DNA of 64,000 nt, taken from assembly GCA_936432065.2 (NCBI GenBank), contig OW386292.2:134121460-134185459 (forward strand), read 5' to 3'. Position 1 is the first letter of the stretch. The number at the start of each line of letters is the position of its first letter. The position numbers and the translations under genes were made by a program. The notes below the pieces were generated by a model, which had not been told where the DNA came from, made no database searches, and was given only the letters and a program-made list of their open reading frames with translations. This DNA comes from Rutpela maculata. Its lineage: Eukaryota; Arthropoda; Insecta; Coleoptera; Cerambycidae. Positions 58,338 to 64,000 of this stretch are shown piece after piece.

Positions 58338-59003
58338 AACGTTACCCCAGTAGTTACCCACGCAACTTTTGTCAGACTTGGCAAAAGTATCAGAAAATTG
58401 GAAATTAGGAAGTTTCCATTTTTCTCATTTTCTCGTAATAAATAGTCGTAAGAATCTAAAAAATATCTCTAATTTTTTTTTAAATTATCTCTGTAAATAA
58501 AAAAGTTATGGTACTTCCAAGTTTAAAATGCTGCGATCATCTGGGCTGAGGCTCGATTACGTTACAATACCCAGACAGCGCTCGACGTCTCTAATACGTA
58601 CATTTTAGGTAATATTTTGGTCGGTACGTACCAAGGCGTAATATGTACGTCTTAAGTACGTATTTGTATGTACGTACAGTGTATGTTTACACAGTATGTC
58701 TCTAAAACATACTTTTCTGGAACACCATGGATATAAAGCGAAAACAACTAGTTCATGTGAATTTAGCCCAGTGAAAAAAACACGGTCGGCAGATAATACG
58801 GATATGGAATGTTTTGTAGCAAAAACAGAATATCACATTTCGAAAAGAATTTATAAAGTATTTATTAAGATAAATATTTACCAACATTTTTTTCCGAAAA
58901 TTTCACAACAGTCATATTATAAATTGTTAATAAAAACAAATCGTACAAATCTGACGTTATTTCAATTTTCGATTTTTGACCAATTTTAGTAACTTCCAGC
59001 AAT

Positions 59004-59388
59004 GGACCCGTTTAGTAGTGACGTCAAATATTATGCAACCAACAATACAAGTGGGATAACGAAATTTACAGTTAATATTTTCGCTCTTATGCACCTTGCT
59101 ATTAAGGATGACAAAAATTGCTGTTAACAATTTTGTGTTATTACTCAATTATATGGCATATCTAAGACAATTCAATTCATAGGCCATATTCTTAAAATAC
59201 GTTAGATTCGTTCTACATATAATTTACTCAATTAAATTAATATGTGTTTTAACCAAATAAAATTAGAGGCCCTGATCAACAGCCATATTTTTAACCCTTA
59301 AATGTATCGTACATAAGGCTCAAAATCTTTAGCAACACACACTTGTATTGTTGGTTGCCTAGAATCTGACGTCACACTAAACGGGTCC
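59004..59388. mobile_element. MITE with ~55-bp TIRs
   Basis: GGACCCGTTTAGTAGTGACG at the left and the inverse of GGACCCGTTTAGTGTGACGT at the right; AACCAACAATACAAGTG is conserved further in. AT flanks both ends. Nested in the 58570-61840 element. Confidence 0.8.
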
Positions 59389-59449
59389 ATTTTGTGGGAA
59401 GATTAAAATAAGCTGCCTTTATTTTAAATTGCGCGCCAGGTTGCGTTGA

Positions 59450-59621
59450 TCCTTTGTGGCTTTTAGTGCATGACAGTGTGCTGTCAAATGTCGTTAGTGC
59501 CGTTGCCGTTGTGTCCCAGCACTCCAAATGGAAGAATAAAATTTGTTAATCAATGCAAGAAAGTTACTTAGCGATTGTTTGTTGTTTGTAGTTAAATTAT
59601 AAATTACCTGTACGGACAAAG
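59450..59621 (+). other. Candidate non-coding first exon ending at a strong donor
   Basis: A locally GC-rich segment (GTTAGTGCCGTTGCCGTTG) ends ACAAAG|GTAAGT at 59622. With the exon-like piece at 60646 on the same strand it could be the 5' end of the element's own gene. No ORF by itself; speculative. Confidence 0.3.
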
Positions 59622-60299
59622 GTAAGTCAAATATTTCTCTATATAAGGTATGTTAAATACTATCTCTTTGTTAATATGAGAGTTTTTGATACGAGAGCTT
59701 AGACATTTTTTTATTAATGGCGGACTGTTATGCAGTAGAAAATCATTCACTTTATAGAGCAGTATTACAAATTATTTTATCATTTTCAAGTCCAAGCAAT
59801 AAAGATCATGTCCAATTAATGTATAGGTCATCACATTGTGTAGCTTGTATGCATGTGACGAACATATCTAGTTACAACATTTTGGCTGATTAGGCCATTA
59901 GGCAATAATTTTTACAAAATTATACCTTTGTAATTTTCTAATGAAAGTGATAAAATCGATAATACTCATAAAAATGACAATAATATTGACGTGTGGTTCC
60001 AAAATGAGTTTTAAGACTGTATAGGTATCCGATGCAAAATTTGTACATTTTATAATGTAAAACGTAATGATACATATAAATAAAGATATTTATCTAACGA
60101 AAAGATTCCTGCGTTTAGTATATTTTTTTGTACAAACTTTTGCATCTTGTCATATCTCTTTTATAGAAAATTTACAAGACAAAAGATAACCTATAAATAA
60201 AAAAAATTAAATCTTTCCTTTGTTTCATGCAAAATTAGAAAATAACTTATTTATCTGTTTCTTCAATAAAATATTTGAAAGCTTATAAAATATAATCGC

Positions 60300-60376
60300 A
60301 CTTTTTTTTGTTCAAATCGGCTTAAAATGTAGTGAAATGTCGAGATTTTAAGTTTAAACAAAAAAAATTTTCTGGC
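60300..60376 (+). repeat. Fragment of the CTTCCACATCC family
   Basis: TTGTTCAAATCGGCTTAAAA to GTCGAGATTTTAAGTTTAAA matches the internal part of the five full copies; both ends are missing. Confidence 0.65.
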
Positions 60377-60645
60377 ACTAACATTGCATATTACCACTTC
60401 TGAAAACATAACTGCTGCAAAATGTTTCATTTTTGCTTGAAGTTTTATGAGTGGTAGTAAACCACTATTTTCATAAATTTCTTGCGAATATAAAAAATAG
60501 TGTATGGATAAATCGTAGTTGTTTTAAAAAAATTAGAGTAAAACCGAAAATAAATTTTAAAAAATCAAAAAAAAATCCTGATTATTTAAAAAAAAAATTT
60601 AAAATCATGATTTTTTCCAGCCCTGATATATTTGTATATTTTCAG

Positions 60646-60803
60646 AAAGTTATAATGTAGCAAGAAAAAAGTTCAAAAAGGCAGAGGACACTAGCGATTT
60701 GAATACTGATGTTAATGAAAAAGAAAGAAGAAAAATAACCAGAAAAAGAATATCTACTTCTTCAGATGAAGAGAATGAAATACCAGATAGACTTTGCAGA
60801 TAG
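60646..60803 (+). pseudogene. Exon-like piece resembling DUF4806-type repetitive proteins
   Basis: After acceptor TATATTTTCAG (AG 60644-60645) the frame reads SYNVARKKFKKAEDTSDL, then a basic and acidic stretch RKRISTSSDEENEIPD, and stops at TAG 60801. The 'Y..A..K..KAE.TSDL...' plus SSDEE pattern is what I know from the linker of DUF4806 proteins that are multicopy in insects. No further exon is identified on this strand. Function unknown. Confidence 0.5.
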
Positions 60804-61029
60804 ACTTTGTTCCATGGTGCATACAAAGAACAATATAAAAATTAAAAATGTATTTTTTAAAGCCAAAGTTATGTTTTAAGTTATTTTGCACAGCAAATAA
60901 CATACAGGGTGTAACTGCATGCATATATTTCAGGATGATTCCTCAAAAACAGCTCAGGAATAAAGTTCTAAAATATAAATATCTACATGCAATTAAGTTA
61001 AAGAGCAAGATTAACAAATATTTATTTGA

Positions 61030-61230
61030 ATTTTGAGATTCCTCAGACTTATCCCTTTAGAAAAATTCTCCTCATTACTTAAAAAATTGTTTAAATTTTG
61101 CAACGTTTCTTCCGAATCAATTAGTAAAAAAATTCATCAAGTACTGACTAATTCGATGTCATCTCTTTCTCTTTATTGGGACTTTTTTTGGTCCTCAGTT
61201 CTTCCAAAATGTCAACAACATAGATCGTAG
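61030..61230 (-). pseudogene. Broken coding fragment (DUF4806-like?)
   Basis: The - strand gives VVDILEELRTKKSPNKEKEM in one frame and, after stops, LIDSEETLQNLNNFLSNEEN then FSKGISLRNLK in another. 'D(T/S)EE.L..(F/L)...LS(N/D)....' resembles the start of the DUF4806 domain. It is opposite in strand to 60646-60803, so the two are not one intact gene. Confidence 0.35.
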
Positions 61231-61463
61231 ATAGTGTTGTTGATAAAGTATATTTTTTAGGGTCTTCCCTAAAATAAAAATGATACTATAAAATACATTG
61301 TGTATTCACGATTTAAATGAATTGTAGCAAATTATATAGGACACACTGTATATATTTTATTTTTGTATTTTATATATATTTTATTTATTTTTGTATTATA
61401 TGTATACATATATTTGTATATTACATATAATAAATATTTTTGACGAATTTTGAGTTTTTTTTA

Positions 61464-61606
61464 CGCCGGCTCCACACATTAGGGCCAACGTTGGAGCCAA
61501 CAGCATTCGTCCAATGTGTGGATTGACGAAAGAGCATTGGCGTCAATGCTTTTTTGTTGATCTACACATTGGACGAAGCTGTTGGCCCCAATGTGTGGAG
61601 CCGGCG
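61464..61606. mobile_element. PIF/Harbinger-type MITE, TSD TTA
   Basis: 143-bp element with ends CGCCGGCTCCACACATT and its exact inverse; the arms continue with AGGGCCAAC/GTTGGCCCC. TTA on both sides (61461-61463, 61607-61609) is the Harbinger target duplication. Confidence 0.85.
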
Positions 61607-62507
61607 TTACGTTATTTATAACGTACATATAACGTACTATGTACGTCCATATTCTGTCCTATAATGGCCTATAAATATCTTAAAATGTACGTGTTATGTA
61701 CGTACAATTTAGTGGAAATCTAACATCCCCGGTACGTCTCATGTACGTATTGTGGACAAAACCGTACATATCTCGTATGTAAGTTACGTCCAGTGTGTAC
61801 GTAATTAAAACGTCTTTAGGATGTAAGTGTGCTGTCTGGGTACATGATTCCGCCAACAGCGAGCGGGCGCGGGTACCTGTATACTCGCTGGCAGGCACCG
61901 GTAGTTTATAGCCAGCTTGCATTTGAGCGCCGAAATAATTGCTAAAACATGCAATTTTGGCACGTTCATATTTTTCGAAAAACACCGGCCGTATGATGTC
62001 ACGACATAAAGAGGAAGTCTTCCAGATAAACCCCAGGTAGCAAGGGTACGTTATAATGACGTCAAAATCTGGTGATTCTGGTCAAAAAGGGCACTAAAAA
62101 TCAACGACAGAATGACGTCTTATAAATGACATTAAAATGACGTGCTACACATCACGTCATATTGTCGTCTTTTCTCGGTGTTAAATTTATTTATATTTTA
62201 TCGGATTACAAACTTTAAAACTCGCTGATGGCATTTTGTTATCGTAAGCAGAGCGTAAAGTTTAAAAAAAAATAAACCGTATCGTGAGGGATAAGTATTG
62301 GCGTTTTTATTCGAGGATATAATGTTTTTTAACATTATCCAAAATAATTTATATTCGAAAGAGTTTGCAAAGATTCGGCAGTTTATTTGTTTAAATTATA
62401 TTTCTATCTATTCTTTTAATAATAAAATTAGATTAAAATGCATTAAAAAGCAAAATCTATCCGTTGCGTGTTCCAACTATAAAGTCTTTAGGAAAGTAGC
62501 CTCAGAA

Positions 62508-62580
62508 AGGTTGGTGGCCGAGTGCTTAAGGCGTTGTCTTTCAAGTCATGAGGTCGGCGGTTCGGCCTCTGCTCATTCCG
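62508..62580 (+). tRNA. Leu/Ser-type tRNA-like module, copy B, with T-run
   Basis: TGGCCGAGTGCTTAAGG (62515-62531) is the A box of a class II (Leu/Ser) tRNA. The next arm contains TTCAAGT, as in tRNA-Leu(CAA), but its stem does not pair. The B box is weak (GGTTCGGCCTC). A 10-T run follows directly. It replaces the different tRNA-like module found at the same place in copy A. Confidence 0.5.
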
Positions 62581-63160
62581 TTTTTTTTTTATTGCGAAAA
62601 AAATTTTAGTTGTTTTTTTTAAGGTAATAATTGCTTATTGGTTTTTTTCAATTTTAGGTCTGTTTTAGACCATTAAATATTCTATTTATGTTGTAGATGA
62701 CGATATTACACCTTTACCGTTTTTTCTCTAACACGCTTCCCAAGTTTGTATAAGTAGGTACCTCAACTTAAAACTTTAATTCTTAAAATAGTTGACCCCT
62801 GACTTCCCCTCCACCGCTCATCAAATTTGAGATAAGGAAAATTTTTTTTCGGATTTCTCCCTCTCTGCTCTTCAATTTAGAGATCTGGGGAAAATATATA
62901 TTTTTAACGAACCGCCACTAATACTAATTAATGTAATAATTACATTGTTCAACAACTACTCGTACTTCTCAGGTGACACTGGTGACAGTTTAATTAAATT
63001 AAATAAGTTCTTCTTAATAATTATAAATAAATAAAAATATTAGTAACTCGAAGCGAGAACCTGAAAGATTTTCATATATTTTAAATAAGGCAAGAAATTC
63101 AATTTCACATAATAAAGACTTCATTCACCACCATAAATACTGCTTTTAGCATCCGAAATA

Positions 63161-63249
63161 GCGGTCGCCAAGCTAGCTCAGTTGGTTGAAGCGTCAGTAC
63201 TGTAATACGGACGACGGGAGACATGTAGGTTCGAATCCTACGGACCGCA
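63161..63249 (+). tRNA. tRNA-Tyr-like module, copy B
   Basis: GCGGTCG pairs 6 of 7 with the 3' GGACCGC; TAGCTCAGTTGG A box; anticodon arm with GTA in an 8-nt loop; T arm GTAGG-TTCGAAT-CCTAC perfect. Six extra bases sit between acceptor and D arm. Better kept than copy A, but the irregularities argue against a normal tRNA. Confidence 0.55.
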
Positions 63250-63703
63250 ATTGATAAAGGTAAGTAAAAATGAATTTAATAACTAGGGTCCCGTTCGACT
63301 GGCGGGCGGACCACGGTCGGACTGCTAAAAAGCGTTCGAATCAGCAGTCGAATATAGCCTAAGTAAACATTATAATTTGCAGGCAACCCTTGTGAGAGAA
63401 AGTTGGAGTATATGGTAAACAATATTAGATATATGTTAATGCGTAAATAAAATTACTAACAAACAAATTCATTAGGACAAAACTTATTTATGCATTAATT
63501 ATTTTATTTTTATCAAGTAGATTACTAATTAGTATGTAGTTTTATATGTTCCTATTACTAAAAACCTGTGGGGGGATTACCAAATATATAACCTGAGAAA
63601 TTAGGAAGTCATTTTCACGTTTCATTTACTTCATCTAACTCGTCTTTTCTCGTCACTCCTGACCATTTTTTCACGTCATTTTCACGTGCCTTTGCTACCT
63701 GGG

Positions 63704-64000
63704 ACCTGATCGTAAATTGCACGGCGAAATTCGAACATTCGGATCGGCACGTACGAATCAAAAGTGACATTTTGTGACATTTCAGAAAATCGAGCACATA
63801 CACTAAAAAGGGAACATACGGCGCGCCACCGGCATGGCAAGTCAGCGCGTTGTGTATTGTGACGTCACGGTGGACCTCAGCCGAGGCGAAGTATTCACAT
63901 GAGAAATTGAATAAGTTCGTGAGTTTTTCAGATATCGAGATAATTTTTGTTTTGTTTGACTAGTTATCTGAAAGACTACTAAATGAGGTTGAATGTACAT
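63704..64000. other. Right edge, no gene seen
   Basis: A moderately CpG-containing stretch (GGCGCGCCACCGGCATGG at ~63820) with TGACGTCACG at 63860. It could be promoter-like, but nothing supports a specific gene. Confidence 0.3.

Larger units (their letters stand above)
58570..61840. mobile_element. 3.27-kb CCCAGACAGC-ended element, TSD TA
   Basis: Ends CCCAGACAGCGC and inverse of CCCAGACAGCAC, flanked by TA on both sides. Both subterminal regions (58590-58690, 61610-61830) are crowded with GTACGT/ACGTAC boxes. The interior holds a GC-rich segment ending in a strong donor (59622), an exon-like coding piece (60646-60803), a - strand coding relic (61030-61230) and nested MITEs. It could be a larger, perhaps formerly autonomous member of the CCCA group; no transposase recognised. 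Confidence 0.75.
62032..63703 (+). mobile_element. CCCA-ended element carrying two tRNA-like modules, copy B (TSD AC)
   Basis: Ends CCCAGGTAGCAAGGGTACG and inverse of CCCAGGTAGCAAAGGCACG, with AATGACGT next on both sides; flanked by AC. The 5' 300 bp contain TGACGTCA-like boxes, as does unit Y at 45369. Interior 62325-63610 equals copy A inverted, with a ~180-bp extra insertion near 62790-62970 and ~75 bp near 63286-63360. Carries tRNA-like modules at 62508-62580 and 63161-63249. No transposase. Confidence 0.82.

Noticed and set aside
61680..62002. Minus-strand ORFs of 101 and 65 codons near 61.7-62.0 kb
   Set aside because: They run through ACGTAC-rich subterminal repeats and the element end at 61840; no protein similarity.
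55129..63249. Calling the tRNA-like modules functional host tRNA genes
   Set aside because: Abnormal anticodon loops, poor acceptor pairing in most, and extra bases; all lie inside mobile elements. Annotated as tRNA-like only.

Overview
The window is nuclear DNA of an animal, almost certainly an insect with a large, AT-rich and repeat-laden genome. The evidence is two spliced protein genes with canonical GT/AG introns, several LINE reverse-transcriptase copies, and many short inverted-repeat elements, some with clear target-site duplications. The order of insect cannot be fixed from sequence alone; a beetle or hemipteran is my guess.

Only two host protein genes are supported, and they converge on each other. 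(1) A cytochrome b561 gene lies on the + strand in four coding exons (4330-4537, 11433-11641, 16276-16430, 21067-21232; 245 aa): a six-helix, two-haem ascorbate-dependent transmembrane electron carrier. (2) The mitochondrial aminomethyltransferase (glycine-cleavage T protein, AMT/GCST) lies on the - strand in six coding exons between 57991 and 26008 (403 aa). Both reading frames join without a break across every intron. AMT introns range from 106 bp to 22 kb.

Everything else is transposon-derived or unassigned. 1-4300: a hAT MITE with perfect TSDs and a fold-back element that is itself interrupted. Cyb561 introns: a piggyBac-type MITE, a 5S-rRNA-derived SINE, a broken Cys-rich transposon gene, and two kilobase-scale inverted-repeat elements ending TAGTGGAGTAAAA with 3-bp TSDs. 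Intergenic 21.2-26 kb: a 5'-truncated LINE. AMT intron 4 (27.2-49.4 kb): a LINE split by a TIR element, a 4.7-kb palindrome of ~604-bp tandem units, a palindromic hAT MITE with perfect 8-bp TSD, a second 5S-SINE, and a 5.4-kb palindrome-of-palindromes. AMT intron 1: further LINE pieces and a tRNA-carrying element. 58.5-64 kb: two elements with CCCAG... termini.

The most interesting signal is a set of elements whose ends begin CCCA and which, where resolvable, are flanked by a 2-bp duplication of variable sequence (CT, TA, AC). Two of them share an interior that carries two tRNA-like modules. At one of the two positions the tRNA-like sequence has been swapped for an unrelated one while the surrounding DNA and a following T-run are conserved. 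A related tRNA-like sequence, split by ~265 bp, occurs in the palindrome complex at 43.7-49.2 kb. A 3.3-kb CCCA-ended element carries coding fragments resembling the DUF4806-type proteins that are repetitive in insect genomes. This looks like a coherent, possibly undescribed transposon group that captures Pol III genes.
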